Assembly (NCBI GenBank): GCA_016218925.1
Contig: JACRCR010000109.1
Coordinates: 106,053-154,220 of the forward strand
DNA: 48,168 nucleotides
Reading direction: 5' to 3'
DNA from: Deltaproteobacteria bacterium
GTDB taxonomy: Bacteria; Desulfobacterota; Binatia; UBA1149; CAITLU01
Shown here: positions 18,919 to 28,840 of the stretch, piece by piece
Layout of the letters: each line of letters opens with the position of its first letter
Numbering within the stretch: the stretch's first letter is position 1
Position numbers and translations under genes: made by a program
The notes under the pieces: generated by a model
What the model was told of the DNA's origin: nothing
What the model saw: the letters and a program-made list of their open reading frames with translations, nothing else
The model's database searches: none

Positions 18919-21297
18919 TCAGAACGCCGCGCGCTCGCGGCCGTCGCGGTTGAGCGGGAACATGTGGTTGTTCTTGTCGTCGGTGGCGTGCCGGTAGGTG
19001 CTCTGGCCGCGTCCGGTGTCGGACTCGGCAGCCGGCGGCGGCTCAGCGGCCGCTGCCGGCGCCGCGTGCCCACGCGCAACGGCGGGCGGCGAGACGGCGG
19101 CCGACGCCGCGGCGGTCTTCGTGGTCGCGGCCGGAGCGGCCGCGGGTCGTGACGATGCGCTCGCGGCGGCGGGCGCAGTGGCCGCAGTCCGCGGCACCGT
19201 GTTGCCGGCGCTGGTTTGCAGGGGCTCTTGCGGCGACGGGTCGCCTGGCAGCCCAGTGGCCGGGTCTTGGAGTCCGGCCCGGAAGGTTTCACGGCGGCGC
19301 GCGCTGATCGTATCGAGGTCCTTGGGCGTACGGATCACGTGCGGCGTCAGGAAGACGATCAGGTTTACCTTCTCGCCGTCCTTGCGGTTGTAGCGGAACA
19401 GGCGTCCCAGGCCCGGGATGTCGCCGAGCCACGGCACCTTGGATTCGCCGCCGATGGTGCGCGTGCTCATCAGGCCGCCGATCACCACGGTACGGCCGTC
19501 CTTGACGCTCACTGAGGTGGTCGCCGAGCGGATCGTCGTGGTGGGGCCGACTTCGGCGATGTTTTCGTCGAGCAGTCTGTTGGCGACCAGCGCCGAGACT
19601 TCCTCCTGGACGTCCAGCACCACCACCTCGCCTTCGGCCACCTGCGGTCTGACGCGCAGCTTGATGCCGACGTCCTTGCGTTCGATCTGCGTGAACACGT
19701 TGCTGGTGTTGGTCAGGCTGGAGGTCTGGCCGGTGATGAACGGGATGTTCTGTCCGACGATGATCTCGGCTTCCTGGTTGTCGAGCGTGAGCAGGGTAGG
19801 GGCCGACAGCACTTCGACGTCGGTCGCGCTCTGCAGGGCCTGGAACAGCGCGACGTTGGCGGGCACTTCGGTCCCGTCGGGCAGCAACACCGTCTTGTCG
19901 CTGGCGGCGGCGGCGACCAGCCCCGCCAACGACAGCGGGTTGGCGAAGAAGTTATTGATCGATCCGAGGTTGCTGCGCGCCAGCATCGCGCCGTTGCCGG
20001 TGTCGATCACCGCCTGCAGATCGAAGCCGAGGACCTTGGAGGTGTTGGCCGAAGCCTCGATGATGATGCCTTCGATGAACACCTGCGGCCGCGAGATGTC
20101 GAGCTTCTCGAGCAATCCGAGGATCACCTTCCACTGCTGTGTGGGAGCGTCGACGATGACGGCATTGGTGGCAGGGTCGGCGGTGATCGAGAGGTTCTCG
20201 TCGGAGGCTGAGGGCGGGGTTGAAGAGGAAGCGCCAGGCAGGCCCAGCGGCGCAGCAGACGAAGCCGACGAGGACTGGCTGTCGCGCTGCCTGTCGCGCC
20301 TGGACTTGCCTTTGCCGCCGAGCAGCATGCCCGAGACTACCTCGACCAGCGACTCTGCGTCGGCGTTCTTGGCGTAGTAGACGTGGACCCGTTCCTCGCC
20401 GGGATCGAGCTGTACGTCCAGGCTCTCGGCCAGCGCGCGAATGCGTCGCAACTCCGCGGCCGGCGCCATGATGATCAGCGAGTTGGTACGCTCGTCGGGC
20501 GTGATCTTGAAGCCCAGGTGCAGCCCGCTCGTGGTGGTGGCAGGCCGCTCCTTGTCGGCGCCCTTGCGGCGCCCGCCGCCACCGCCTGCGCCGCTCTGGT
20601 CGCCGAGCAGGATCTCGACGATCTGGTCGGTGGTGCGCACCGCGTCGGCGTGTTTGAGATGCACGACGGCGACAACTTCCTCGTGGCCCGGGATGTCCAT
20701 TACTGCGACCATCTCGGCTATGCGCGAAAGATTCGCGGCGGTGTCGCTGACGATCACGGTGTTGGTGCCTTCGTACGGAACGATCGATCCGTCCTTGGAG
20801 ATCTGCGGAGCGAGCACGCGTGCGACGTCGGCGGCGGTGACGTAGCGAAGCGGGAGCAGCCGGGTGGCGAAGCCCGCCGACAGATCGTTGCCCGAGAGCA
20901 CCGTTGCACCCGAGGTGCGTGCGTCCTTGATCGGCACGATGCGCGTCACCATGCCCTCGTCTATCGTGGTCAGGCCCTGCGTGGATAGCACCGACTGGAA
21001 CAGCACGTAGGCCTGCTCGGGACTGACCGGCGTAGGCGAGACCACCGATACGTTGCCGATGACCTTGTCGCTGAAGACGAAGTTGCGCGAAGTGACCTTG
21101 CTGATGAACTTGATGAACGCGGTGAGCTCGACGTCCTCGAAGTTCATCACGATCTGCGACTTGTCGGCCGGCACCGCCAGTTCCTCGGCCAGTACGCCGC
21201 GGACCCGGGTCGCGCCGAGCCCGGCGCACAGCGCGAGCGCGATCGCCAGAGGCAGCGCCCGGCGGCGGGCGGAAAACGCACACGCGGGTGGACGCAT
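18919..21297 (-). CDS. gspD: Type II secretion outer-membrane secretin GspD
   Basis: 792 aa from ATG at 21297 (TGATG overlap with gspC); GTG at 21300 is an equal alternative. Sec signal peptide (ARRRALPLAIALALCAGLGA), N0 domain (VMNFEDVELTAFIKFISKVTS), three N1-N3 repeats, and the secretin core with the VPWLGDIPGLGRLFR and LIVFLTPHVIR signatures. Forms the double-walled outer-membrane channel. A Ser/Gly/Arg-rich loop (about residues 335-375) interrupts the N-domains, as in other GspD proteins. The last 125 residues are an Ala/Pro-rich low-complexity tail where a pilotin-binding S-domain is often found. Confidence 0.95.
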   Translation of the reverse strand: MRPPACAFSARRRALPLAIALALCAGLGATRVRGVLAEELAVPADKSQIVMNFEDVELTAFIKFISKVTSRNFVFSDKVIGNVSVVSPTPVSPEQAYVLFQSVLSTQGLTTIDEGMVTRIVPIKDARTSGATVLSGNDLSAGFATRLLPLRYVTAADVARVLAPQISKDGSIVPYEGTNTVIVSDTAANLSRIAEMVAVMDIPGHEEVVAVVHLKHADAVRTTDQIVEILLGDQSGAGGGGGRRKGADKERPATTTSGLHLGFKITPDERTNSLIIMAPAAELRRIRALAESLDVQLDPGEERVHVYYAKNADAESLVEVVSGMLLGGKGKSRRDRQRDSQSSSASSAAPLGLPGASSSTPPSASDENLSITADPATNAVIVDAPTQQWKVILGLLEKLDISRPQVFIEGIIIEASANTSKVLGFDLQAVIDTGNGAMLARSNLGSINNFFANPLSLAGLVAAAASDKTVLLPDGTEVPANVALFQALQSATDVEVLSAPTLLTLDNQEAEIIVGQNIPFITGQTSSLTNTSNVFTQIERKDVGIKLRVRPQVAEGEVVVLDVQEEVSALVANRLLDENIAEVGPTTTIRSATTSVSVKDGRTVVIGGLMSTRTIGGESKVPWLGDIPGLGRLFRYNRKDGEKVNLIVFLTPHVIRTPKDLDTISARRRETFRAGLQDPATGLPGDPSPQEPLQTSAGNTVPRTAATAPAAASASSRPAAAPAATTKTAAASAAVSPPAVARGHAAPAAAAEPPPAAESDTGRGQSTYRHATDDKNNHMFPLNRDGRERAAF

Positions 21298-22193
21298 CAC
21301 TGAACCGTGTAGGTGTTGCTGTGCGGCTTGCCGCCGCGCAGGAAATTGACACGAATCTGGCTCATCGATTGCACTTCCTCCAGCAGTCCTATCGCACGCG
21401 ACGGGTCGGAGAGGTCTTTGTCGTTGACCTTCTGGACGATGTCGCCGTCGTGCAGGCCGATCTTCTCGAAGATCGAGCCGCCGCGGATGTTGAAAAGCTT
21501 GAAGCCGATGCTCTGACCGTCCTTCAGAACCGGGACGGCCCGCACCTGCGTGATGACTTCGTTCAAGTTGGAAACCGCATAGTCGACTTCACGCCGGTCC
21601 ACAAGGTACGACGATTCGCCGGTCTTGCGAACCCCGCCGCTCTTGTCGCCACGGCCGGCCTTGTCGCGAGCCGGTGCCTTGGGGTCCTTGCTGGTGTCGC
21701 CGGCGGCGGGGGACGTGGCCTCCTGCGCCAATTCGTAGCGCTGCTTCTTGTTCTTGAAGGTCACCACCGCGCCGGCCGCGTCCACCGCTACCAGGCGGGG
21801 TCCGTCGAAGACCTTTTCGCCGACCGCGAAAACGTTCTGCTGCGAGCTGGCGAGGTTCTCGAACAGCGCGAACGAGCCGCTTTCGGATATCGCCACCCCG
21901 CGCAGTCGCAGCTCGGTTGGAGTCGATGCCGGGGCGGCTTCTTCCGCCTCTTCGAGCGGTGCGGCGCCGAACAGGTTGCGGCGCAGAATGCGCGCGTCGT
22001 CTTCGCGCCGCCGCGACGAGGACTCGGCCGGCCCGGGCGCGTCGGGCGTCGCGGCGGTCACTTCCAAGGTCGGATGGAGATCGAGCGCGGCGGCCTTTAC
22101 CACCACCACGGCGGCAGCCCACGCGGCGACGGCAATCAACGCGTAATGCGCAACTTGGCTGACCCTTCTCAGCAGCGCTCCCCGCAACACCAT
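21297..22193 (-). CDS. gspC: Type II secretion protein GspC (HR + PDZ)
   Basis: 298 aa from ATG at 22193. Bitopic inner-membrane protein: a short cytoplasmic end, one TM (about 17-36, YALIAVAAWAAAVVVVKAAA), the homology region (about 95-150, PTELRLRGVAISESGSFALFEN...VGEKVFDGPRLVAV), and a C-terminal PDZ domain (GGSIFEKIGLHDGDIVQKVND). GspC joins the platform to the GspD N0 domain and may select substrates. No good Shine-Dalgarno precedes the ATG (CCCTCCCC), so the exact start is uncertain. First gene of the operon, divergent from lysS. Confidence 0.9.
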   Translation of the reverse strand: MVLRGALLRRVSQVAHYALIAVAAWAAAVVVVKAAALDLHPTLEVTAATPDAPGPAESSSRRREDDARILRRNLFGAAPLEEAEEAAPASTPTELRLRGVAISESGSFALFENLASSQQNVFAVGEKVFDGPRLVAVDAAGAVVTFKNKKQRYELAQEATSPAAGDTSKDPKAPARDKAGRGDKSGGVRKTGESSYLVDRREVDYAVSNLNEVITQVRAVPVLKDGQSIGFKLFNIRGGSIFEKIGLHDGDIVQKVNDKDLSDPSRAIGLLEEVQSMSQIRVNFLRGGKPHSNTYTVQ

Positions 22194-22256
22194 GGGGAGG
22201 GTAGGGAAATCAAAGTAGAAGTTCAAGTTTTGCGCGGACTTGCGCAGCTTGTCGAG

Positions 22257-22285
22257 TTGACTGCCTGGATCGAGCGGGTTAAGGT
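22257..22285 (+). promoter_or_regulatory. Candidate sigma70 promoter for the lysS-envelope run
   Basis: TTGACT (22257-22262), 17-nt spacer, TAAGGT (22280-22285), 50 nt before the lysS ATG in the 142-bp gap divergent from gspC. Five of six bases match at -35 and three of six at -10. On the other strand, TTGAAC-17-TACCCT ends only 4 nt before the gspC ATG and is a weaker candidate. Confidence 0.5.
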
Positions 22286-22335
22286 CCGCGCGCCCGCCGC
22301 GCCTTTCGTGGTCCGCGACGGACACCGCTCGAAGT

Positions 22336-23877
22336 ATGTCTCCGAAGAGCCCACAGGGTCCGGCCGAGCCCGCGCCGGTCGACCTCAGCGCCGCTGGCGA
22401 GCGCGAGCACTTGCGCGTGCGCCGCGCCAAGCTTGCCGAGCTGCGCGCTGCGGGTCAGGCGTTTCCCAACGATTTCAAGCCCGACGCCAGTTGTGCCGAG
22501 TTGATGGCCAGGTTCGGCGAACTCGACGGCGGGGCCGTCGAGGCGCAGAGCGGGCGTTACCGGCTGGCCGGCCGCCTGGTGGCGATCCGCGATTTCGGCA
22601 AGAGCCTGTTCTTCTCGCTGCGCGACTGGAGCGGCGATCTGCAGTTGTTTGCGCGTGCGGGCGAACTGGCTCCCGAGGTCTACGCGGTGCTGCGCCGCCT
22701 GGATGTCGGCGACGTGGTCGGGGCGCAGGGCGCGCTGTTTCGCACCCGCACCGGAGAGCTGACCCTGCGCCTGACCGAACTGCGACTGCTCGTCAAGGCG
22801 CTGCGTCCGCTGCCGGAGAAGTGGCACGGGCTGATCGACAAGGAGGCCCGCTATCGCCAGCGCTACGTCGACCTGATCGTCAACGAAGAAGTGCGCGCGA
22901 CCTTCCGCCGCCGCGCGGCGGTGGTGTCGGGCATCCGGCGCTTCCTCGGCGACGAGGGGTATCTGGAAGTGGAGACCCCGCTGATGCAGCCGATCGCGGG
23001 CGGCGCCACTGCCAAGCCTTTCGTCACACACCACAACGCGCTGTCGATGGACCTGTATCTTCGAGTGGCGCCCGAACTGTACCTGAAGCGCCTGGTGGTG
23101 GGCGGTTTCGAGCGGGTCTTCGAACTCGGCCGCATGTTTCGCAACGAAGGCATCTCGTTGCAGCACAATCCCGAGTTCACGATGTGCGAGTTCTACCAGG
23201 CCTGGGCCACCTATGAAGACCTGATGGTTCTGACCGAGCGGCTTCTGGGCTCGCTCGCGGTAAGCGTTGCCGGCGCGGCCAAGGTGCCGTACGGCGAAGG
23301 CGAGCTCGACTTCACGCCGCCGTTCGCACGCCTCGACATGGCCGGCGCCGTCGCCGACGCGTGCGGGCTGACTCGCGGCGAAGTGCTCGAGCGCAGCGTG
23401 CTCGAGCGCATCGCCGACCGCCTCGGCATCGAGCCGGCCAAGCGCCAGCCCGGACTGGGGCTGCTGGCCGACGTCTTCGAGGCCACCTGCGAAGAGGAAC
23501 TGGTTCAGCCGACTTTCGTCACCGGCTTTCCGCTCGAGATCTCGCCGCTGGCGCGTCGCAACGACGAGGACCCGCGCTTCGTCGATCGCTTCGAGCTGTA
23601 CGTGGCCGGGCGCGAGATCGCCAACGGCTTCTCCGAACTCAACGATCCCGAAGACCAGCACGAACGTTTCCTCGAGCAACTTCGTCGCCGTGAAGCCGGC
23701 GACGAAGAAGCGCAGCAACTCGACGAAGATTACGTGCGAGCCCTCGAGGTCGGGCTGCCGCCCACCGCCGGTGAAGGGATCGGCGTCGATCGTCTGGTGA
23801 TGTTGCTGACCGACTCGGCGTCGATCCGTGACGTCATCTTGTTTCCTCACCTGCGGCCCGAGGGCCGCGCCAGATAG
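22336..23877 (+). CDS. lysS: Lysyl-tRNA synthetase, class II
   Basis: 513 aa. Charges tRNA-Lys in the cytosol. N-terminal OB-fold anticodon-binding domain (about 70-160, [22 protein letters not shown]), then the class II catalytic core: motif 2 [20 protein letters not shown] with [10 protein letters not shown], and motif 3 [26 protein letters not shown]. Begins the plus-strand envelope run; in several deltaproteobacteria lysS is likewise followed by lol and bamA genes (recalled, not searched). Confidence 0.97.
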   Translation: MSPKSPQGPAEPAPVDLSAAGEREHLRVRRAKLAELRAAGQAFPNDFKPDASCAELMARFGELDGGAVEAQSGRYRLAGRLVAIRDFGKSLFFSLRDWSGDLQLFARAGELAPEVYAVLRRLDVGDVVGAQGALFRTRTGELTLRLTELRLLVKALRPLPEKWHGLIDKEARYRQRYVDLIVNEEVRATFRRRAAVVSGIRRFLGDEGYLEVETPLMQPIAGGATAKPFVTHHNALSMDLYLRVAPELYLKRLVVGGFERVFELGRMFRNEGISLQHNPEFTMCEFYQAWATYEDLMVLTERLLGSLAVSVAGAAKVPYGEGELDFTPPFARLDMAGAVADACGLTRGEVLERSVLERIADRLGIEPAKRQPGLGLLADVFEATCEEELVQPTFVTGFPLEISPLARRNDEDPRFVDRFELYVAGREIANGFSELNDPEDQHERFLEQLRRREAGDEEAQQLDEDYVRALEVGLPPTAGEGIGVDRLVMLLTDSASIRDVILFPHLRPEGRAR

Positions 23878-23907
23878 GCCCCGCTGCGGGTCGGCGGCAA
23901 CCTAGCG

Positions 23908-25152
23908 ATGTCCTGGGAGTTGTTCGTCGGCCTCAGATACCTGCGTTCGCGTCGCAGCGAATCCTTCGTCTCGGTCATCACGCTGATCTCGACTCTCGGC
24001 GTGCTGCTCGGCGTGATGGTACTGACGGTGGCGCTTTCGATCATGACCGGGTTCGAGCAGGACCTGCGCTCGCGGATCCTCGGCCTGCACCCGCACCTGC
24101 GCGTGAGCAAGAAGATCGGCAACGGTCTGATCGAGAAACCCGACGAAATCGTGGCGGCGGTGCGCGGCGACGCGCGCGTGCTCGATGCTGCGGCGGTGGT
24201 CCAGTCGCAGATGCTCGTGTCGTCGGGCGACTATCTGATCGGCGTGTTTGCGCGCGGGGTGGATCCGGAAGTGCCCAGCAGCCTGTTCGGGATCAAGGAC
24301 TACGTAACCGAGGGGTCGTTGTCGGACATCGGCAAGCGCTTCGATGTCGAAGGCAGCCAGTTGCCCGGCATCATGATCGGGCGCGAACTGGCCGACAAAC
24401 TCCTGGTGGAAAGGGGCGACGTGATCCGCCTGATGTCGCCGCGTTTCTCGGCCAGTCCGCTGGGGGCGATGCCGCGCAGCCGGCGCTTCGTGGTCGAGAC
24501 CCTCTACAATTCGGGGATGCTCGAGTACGATTCGGCGCTGGTGTTCATGTCGCTCGGCGATGCCCGCGCGCTGTTCGGCGTGGGTCCCATCGCCACCGGC
24601 ATCGAGGCGAGGCTCGCCGATCCGTACCAGGCTCCGGAGGTCGCGGCCGCCCTCAACGAGCGCATCGGTATGCCCTACTGGGTAGAGAGCTGGACCGATG
24701 CCCACCGCAACGTCTTCGCGGCGCTCAAGCTCGAGAAGACCGCTTATTTCCTGATCCTGCTGCTGATCATCCTGGTGGCCGCCTTTACGATCGTTTCCAC
24801 CTTGTACATGGTGGTGATGGAGAAGCGGCGCGACATTGCGGTGCTGAAGACGATGGGTGCCACCGACGCGAGCATCGCCCGGGTGTTCGTGCTCAAGGGC
24901 CTGCTGATCGGCGGGGTGGGGACGTTTGGCGGGGCGCTGGTAGGCTTCCTCGGCTGCCTGGCGCTGGCGCGCTATCATTTCATAGACCTGCCGCCGGGGG
25001 TCTTCTACGTGTCGACCCTGCCGGTGCGGATCGAGGCCTCGAACTTCATGATGGTCACGGCGGCCTCGATGGTCATCTGTTTCGGGGCCTGCCTGTTTCC
25101 CGCCTGGAAGGCGGCGCGAGTCGTTCCGGTCGACGTGCTGCGCTATGAGTGA
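23908..25152 (+). CDS. Lipoprotein-releasing ABC transporter permease LolC/LolE
   Basis: 414 aa. Opens with the LolC/E signature MSWELFVGLRYLRSRRSESFVSVIT, followed by TM1 (about 22-48), a large periplasmic MacB-type domain (about 50-275) and three C-terminal TMs (about 280-305, 325-355, 378-400) ending in [18 protein letters not shown]. Extracts lipoproteins from the inner membrane for handover to LolA. Only one permease gene is present, implying a homodimeric LolF-like arrangement unless another lies elsewhere. Starts 30 bp after lysS and overlaps lolD by 8 bp. Confidence 0.93.
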   Translation: MSWELFVGLRYLRSRRSESFVSVITLISTLGVLLGVMVLTVALSIMTGFEQDLRSRILGLHPHLRVSKKIGNGLIEKPDEIVAAVRGDARVLDAAAVVQSQMLVSSGDYLIGVFARGVDPEVPSSLFGIKDYVTEGSLSDIGKRFDVEGSQLPGIMIGRELADKLLVERGDVIRLMSPRFSASPLGAMPRSRRFVVETLYNSGMLEYDSALVFMSLGDARALFGVGPIATGIEARLADPYQAPEVAAALNERIGMPYWVESWTDAHRNVFAALKLEKTAYFLILLLIILVAAFTIVSTLYMVVMEKRRDIAVLKTMGATDASIARVFVLKGLLIGGVGTFGGALVGFLGCLALARYHFIDLPPGVFYVSTLPVRIEASNFMMVTAASMVICFGACLFPAWKAARVVPVDVLRYE

Positions 25153-25849
25153 CGGCGCTGCGGCGACGCCGGCCGTGGAGGCGCAGGGTCTCGAGAGGAG
25201 ATACGACGACGGCGAGCGCATCATCAATGTGGTCCACGGGCTGTCGCTCGGTGTGAGCCCGGGAGAGTCGGTGGCGGTGATCGGAGAGTCGGGCGTGGGC
25301 AAGAGCACCCTCCTGCACCTGCTCGGAGGGCTGGACCGTCCCGATGGTGGAATAGTGCGTATTGCCGGACAGGACATCTATGCACTGGCGCCGAGGGAAC
25401 TGGCGGCGCTACGTTCGAGCGCGGTCGGGTTCGTGTTCCAGTTCCATCATCTGCTCGGAGACTTCGATGCCTGCGAGAACATCATGATGCCGTTGCTGGT
25501 CGGAGGTCATTCGCGGGCCGCCGCCAGGCAGCGGGCGGTCGAACTGCTCGAGCGGGTGGGGCTGTCCGAACGCGCGCGGCATCGCCCGGGTGAACTCTCG
25601 GGCGGGGAGCAGCAGAGGGTAGCGGTGGCGCGCGCGCTCGCGTCGCGGCCCTCGGTCATTCTGGCGGACGAGCCCACCGGCAACCTCGATCCGGCCACTG
25701 CCGACGAGGTGCACCAGTTGCTGCGCGAGGTGCAACGCGAGTCGGGCGCGGCGCTGATCGTCGCAACGCACAACCACGGGCTGGCCGGACTGCTCGACCG
25801 GACGTTACGAATGGAAGGTGGCGTGCTGAAGGAGGTAAGGCTGTCGTGA
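25145..25849 (+). CDS. lolD: Lipoprotein-releasing system ATP-binding protein LolD
   Basis: 234 aa ABC ATPase. Walker [10 protein letters not shown] (about 46-54), Q-loop [17 protein letters not shown] (the LLPEFTALEN-like stretch typical of LolD), signature [15 protein letters not shown], Walker [13 protein letters not shown], and H-loop ATHN. Powers the LolC/E permease encoded just upstream. The end of the gene holds a perfect Shine-Dalgarno for bamA and overlaps it by 4 bp. Confidence 0.94.
   Translation: MSDGAAATPAVEAQGLERRYDDGERIINVVHGLSLGVSPGESVAVIGESGVGKSTLLHLLGGLDRPDGGIVRIAGQDIYALAPRELAALRSSAVGFVFQFHHLLGDFDACENIMMPLLVGGHSRAAARQRAVELLERVGLSERARHRPGELSGGEQQRVAVARALASRPSVILADEPTGNLDPATADEVHQLLREVQRESGAALIVATHNHGLAGLLDRTLRMEGGVLKEVRLS
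25829..25836 (+). promoter_or_regulatory. Perfect Shine-Dalgarno for bamA
   Basis: AAGGAGGT, eight bases complementary to the 16S anti-Shine-Dalgarno, 9 nt before the bamA GTG at 25846 and inside the lolD coding region. It settles the bamA start and is much stronger than the sites seen at neighbouring genes. Confidence 0.8.
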
Positions 25850-28230
25850 ATACGCCGAGGCCACTACGGTTGGCAGTTGCGGCCCTGGTCGCGGCGCTTG
25901 CGGCGATGCCGGTCCACGCGCATGCGCAGGCCATGGCGACGCAGCAGACCGAGCCGCCCGCGGCCCGGGCTCCGGTGGTCGCCGCTGTGCGCGTGGCCGG
26001 CCAGCGCCGGGTCGAAGAGTCCGCGATCCGCATCCACCTGTCCCAGAAGACCGGCGCGGTCCTCGATGAGTCGCTCGTCGACGCCGACATCAAGGCGGTC
26101 TACGGCATGGGATTCTTCGAGACCGTGTGGGTGACGAGGGAGCCGGCCGCGGGCGGCGTAGATCTGGTCTACCACGTCACGGAGCGACCCTACATCGCCG
26201 CCATCGTGTTTGACGGCAACGAAAACGTCGACGTCAAGGATCTCGAGGCCGTGGTCGGCGTGCGTTCGCGCACCGTCTTCGATCCGCAGAAGGCCTGGGA
26301 AGGCCTGCGCGAGGCGAAGAAGACCTACGCGGGCGAAGGCTACCCGGACGCCGAAGTGACCTATACGCTCGACGTCGACGAAGAAGGACTGGCTACCGTC
26401 AAGTACCACGTCGTCGAGGGCAACAAGGTGCTGGTCGAGGACATCCGCTTCGAAGGCGTGAAAGCTTTCAGCAAGCGCAAGCTGCGCGGTGTGATGACGA
26501 CGCGCCGCAAGTGGATGTTCTCGTGGGTCACCGGTGCCGGCATCCTCAAACACGAGGAACTCCAGACCGACGTCGAGAGGCTGACGGCATTCTACTACGA
26601 CCAGGGTTACATCCAGGTACGCGTGGACGACCCCGAAGTCACCCGCGAAGGCGACGACCTGATAGTCACCGTGCGCATCGAGGAAGGCGAGCAGTACCGC
26701 ATCGGCAAGCTTCAGTTCGAGGGGGAGGTGCTGCTCGGGCAGGAGGAACTGGTCAAGGCTTCCAGGCTCGAGACCGGCACGCTGTTCCGTCCCAGTCGCC
26801 TGCGCGAGTCGATCTTCGGCCTGACCGAAGCCTACGGGAACCTCGGCCACGCTTTCGCCGAGGTCATTCCCGACACCGACCTGAACCCGGACGAGAAGAC
26901 CGTCGACGTGCACTTCAAGCTCAGCAGCGGGCCGGTCGTCAGCGTCGATCGCATCGACATCAAGGGCAACACCAAGACCCGCGACTACGTCGTACGTCGC
27001 GAGATGCGCATCCAGGAGGGCGAGCGCTTCTCGGGCAAGGGTCTGCGCGAGAGCAAGGAGAGGGTCAGGCGCACCGGCCTCTTCGACGAAGTGGACATCG
27101 CCAGCACGCGCACCGATCTGGCAGATCAGGTCAACCTGCTGGTGGACGTCAAGGAAGGGCGTACCGGCACCTTCTCGGCCGGAGCCGGATTCAGTTCGGA
27201 GGATTCGCTGCTCGCCAACGCCCGCATCACCGAGCGCAACCTGTTCGGGCGCGCCCAGACCGCCACCGTCAACGTCGACTTCGGGTCGCGGCGCCAGAAC
27301 TACCGGCTGGGTTTCACCGAGCCGTGGGCCTTCGACATCCCGCTGCTGCTCGGCATCGACGCCTTCAGCTGGAACTACCGGTTCTCCGACTTCGAACGCG
27401 GCGGCACCGGCGCCTCGGTGCGCGCCAGCTACCCGCTGTGGGAACTGGGTCTTCGCAGCCTGTGGGGCCTGTCGCTCGACGAGATCCGCGCCGGACTCGA
27501 GTACCGGATCGAGAACGCCGTCATTCAGGGTCTGAGCCGCACCGCGCCCGCCAGCATCGTGCTCGAGCAGGGCAGCAAGCTGACCAGCAGCCTGCGGCCT
27601 TCGATCGTGCGCAACACGGTAGACCAGCCCTTCGATCCGAGTGAGGGCTCGATCAATTCGATCTCCGCGGAGTTCGCCGGACTCGGCGGCGAGAGCGACT
27701 TCTGGAAGCTGGACGTGGCGTCGCGCTGGTACTGGCCGCTCTATACCAGCGAGGCGGGGCGCAAACTCGTCTATTCGTTCAATGCCACGTTCGGCTACGG
27801 GGTCGGTGACGCCGGCACCACCGGCGCCGAGCTCCCGCTTTCGGAGCGCTACTTTCCCGGGGGCATCAATACGATCCGCGGCTTCAGCGCTCGCTCGCTC
27901 GGGCCGCGCGAGGATTTCTGCGAGACCGACGGCGTAACCTGCGACTATGACGAACCGATCGGCGGCAGCAGCGAATTGATCTTCAACAACGAGGTGATCT
28001 TCCCGATCATCCCCGATGCCGGCGTAAAGGGAGTGGTGTTCTTCGACGCGGGCAACGCCTTCAGCAGGGACGCGGGCATCGACATCGGCGAGTTCCGCTA
28101 CGCGGTCGGATTCGGCATGCGCTGGCTGTCGCCGTTCGGCCCGCTGCGCATCGAACTCGGCTTCCCGCTCAACAAGCAAGAAGGCGACTCGGAGAGCCTG
28201 GTGCTGTTCTCGTTCGGCACCCCGTACTGA
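25846..28230 (+). CDS. bamA: Outer membrane protein assembly factor BamA
   Basis: 794 aa. Central subunit of the BAM complex that inserts beta-barrels into the outer membrane. Signal peptide ([22 protein letters not shown]), then five POTRA domains whose first strands can be picked out ([56 protein letters not shown]), then an Omp85 barrel with the loop-6 signature IRGF ([17 protein letters not shown]). The protein ends in SFGTPY, a C-terminal Tyr rather than the commoner Phe. GTG start with a perfect Shine-Dalgarno. Followed by skp after 68 bp. Confidence 0.96.
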   Translation: MNTPRPLRLAVAALVAALAAMPVHAHAQAMATQQTEPPAARAPVVAAVRVAGQRRVEESAIRIHLSQKTGAVLDESLVDADIKAVYGMGFFETVWVTREPAAGGVDLVYHVTERPYIAAIVFDGNENVDVKDLEAVVGVRSRTVFDPQKAWEGLREAKKTYAGEGYPDAEVTYTLDVDEEGLATVKYHVVEGNKVLVEDIRFEGVKAFSKRKLRGVMTTRRKWMFSWVTGAGILKHEELQTDVERLTAFYYDQGYIQVRVDDPEVTREGDDLIVTVRIEEGEQYRIGKLQFEGEVLLGQEELVKASRLETGTLFRPSRLRESIFGLTEAYGNLGHAFAEVIPDTDLNPDEKTVDVHFKLSSGPVVSVDRIDIKGNTKTRDYVVRREMRIQEGERFSGKGLRESKERVRRTGLFDEVDIASTRTDLADQVNLLVDVKEGRTGTFSAGAGFSSEDSLLANARITERNLFGRAQTATVNVDFGSRRQNYRLGFTEPWAFDIPLLLGIDAFSWNYRFSDFERGGTGASVRASYPLWELGLRSLWGLSLDEIRAGLEYRIENAVIQGLSRTAPASIVLEQGSKLTSSLRPSIVRNTVDQPFDPSEGSINSISAEFAGLGGESDFWKLDVASRWYWPLYTSEAGRKLVYSFNATFGYGVGDAGTTGAELPLSERYFPGGINTIRGFSARSLGPREDFCETDGVTCDYDEPIGGSSELIFNNEVIFPIIPDAGVKGVVFFDAGNAFSRDAGIDIGEFRYAVGFGMRWLSPFGPLRIELGFPLNKQEGDSESLVLFSFGTPY

Positions 28231-28283
28231 TCTGCGTCACTGACACTGGACCAATTACCCGGCAACACCGACCACTGGAGCGT

Positions 28284-28291
28284 GGAGAGGA
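28284..28291 (+). promoter_or_regulatory. Shine-Dalgarno for skp
   Basis: GGAGAGGA ends 7 nt before the skp ATG at 28299. It is a strong site in the 68-bp bamA-skp gap. No sigma-E-like or sigma70-like promoter could be recognised in the same gap. Confidence 0.6.
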
Positions 28292-28298
28292 ATCTCAG

Positions 28299-28808
28299 AT
28301 GAACAAATTTTTCCCCGTATTGTTGGCAATCTGCCTGCTCGGATCGGCGCTTCCGGCCGCCGCCGACAACCTCAAGATCGGCTACATCGTCACGCCCAAG
28401 CTGATGCAGGAGAGCAAGGCCGGCAAGGAAGCCCAGGGCAAGCTCAAGAAGCGCCTCGAAGACGCGCAGAAGGCGCTCGACGCCAAGCTCCAGTCGGTGA
28501 AGAAGCTCGAGGCGGACATCGACAAGAAGATGACGGTGCTCAACGACGACGAGAAGAAGAAACTCTCGGACGAGTACGAGCGCCAGATGCGCGACGCCAA
28601 GCGCATGAAAGAGGACTACCAGCGCGAGCTGAGCAAGGTCGAGGCCGAGGTCATGGGAGATCTCAACCGCAAGATGCGCGCCGTGATCGAGAAGTTCGCC
28701 AAGGACGGCGGCTACGACCTGATCCTGGACGCAGGCCAGGCGCTGTACATTTCAAGCAAAGGTGACGTCACCAGCGAGATCATCACGCTGGCCGACAAGG
28801 CCCAGTAG
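28299..28808 (+). CDS. skp: OmpH/Skp family periplasmic chaperone
   Basis: 169 aa. Signal peptide (FFPVLLAICLLGSALPAAA), then an OmpH domain: a short beta core (LKIGYIVTPKLMQESKAGKEAQ) and a long charged coiled coil (about 45-125) rich in Lys/Glu/Asp that forms the tentacles of the trimer, and the closing strand YDLILDAGQALYISSKGDVTSEI. Carries unfolded outer-membrane proteins to BAM, encoded just upstream. Confidence 0.93.
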   Translation: MNKFFPVLLAICLLGSALPAAADNLKIGYIVTPKLMQESKAGKEAQGKLKKRLEDAQKALDAKLQSVKKLEADIDKKMTVLNDDEKKKLSDEYERQMRDAKRMKEDYQRELSKVEAEVMGDLNRKMRAVIEKFAKDGGYDLILDAGQALYISSKGDVTSEIITLADKAQ

Positions 28809-28840
28809 GCCGGGAGGGCGCCGGGTCAGGGAGATCTCGT

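Noticed and set aside
22170-22196. Promoter TTGAAC-17-TACCCT for gspC
   Set aside because: The -10 ends only 4 nt before the ATG, too close even for a leaderless start, so it is not listed as a feature unless the gspC start lies further in.
25864-28179. 771-codon open frame on the minus strand
   Set aside because: Antisense to bamA, with no domain signature.
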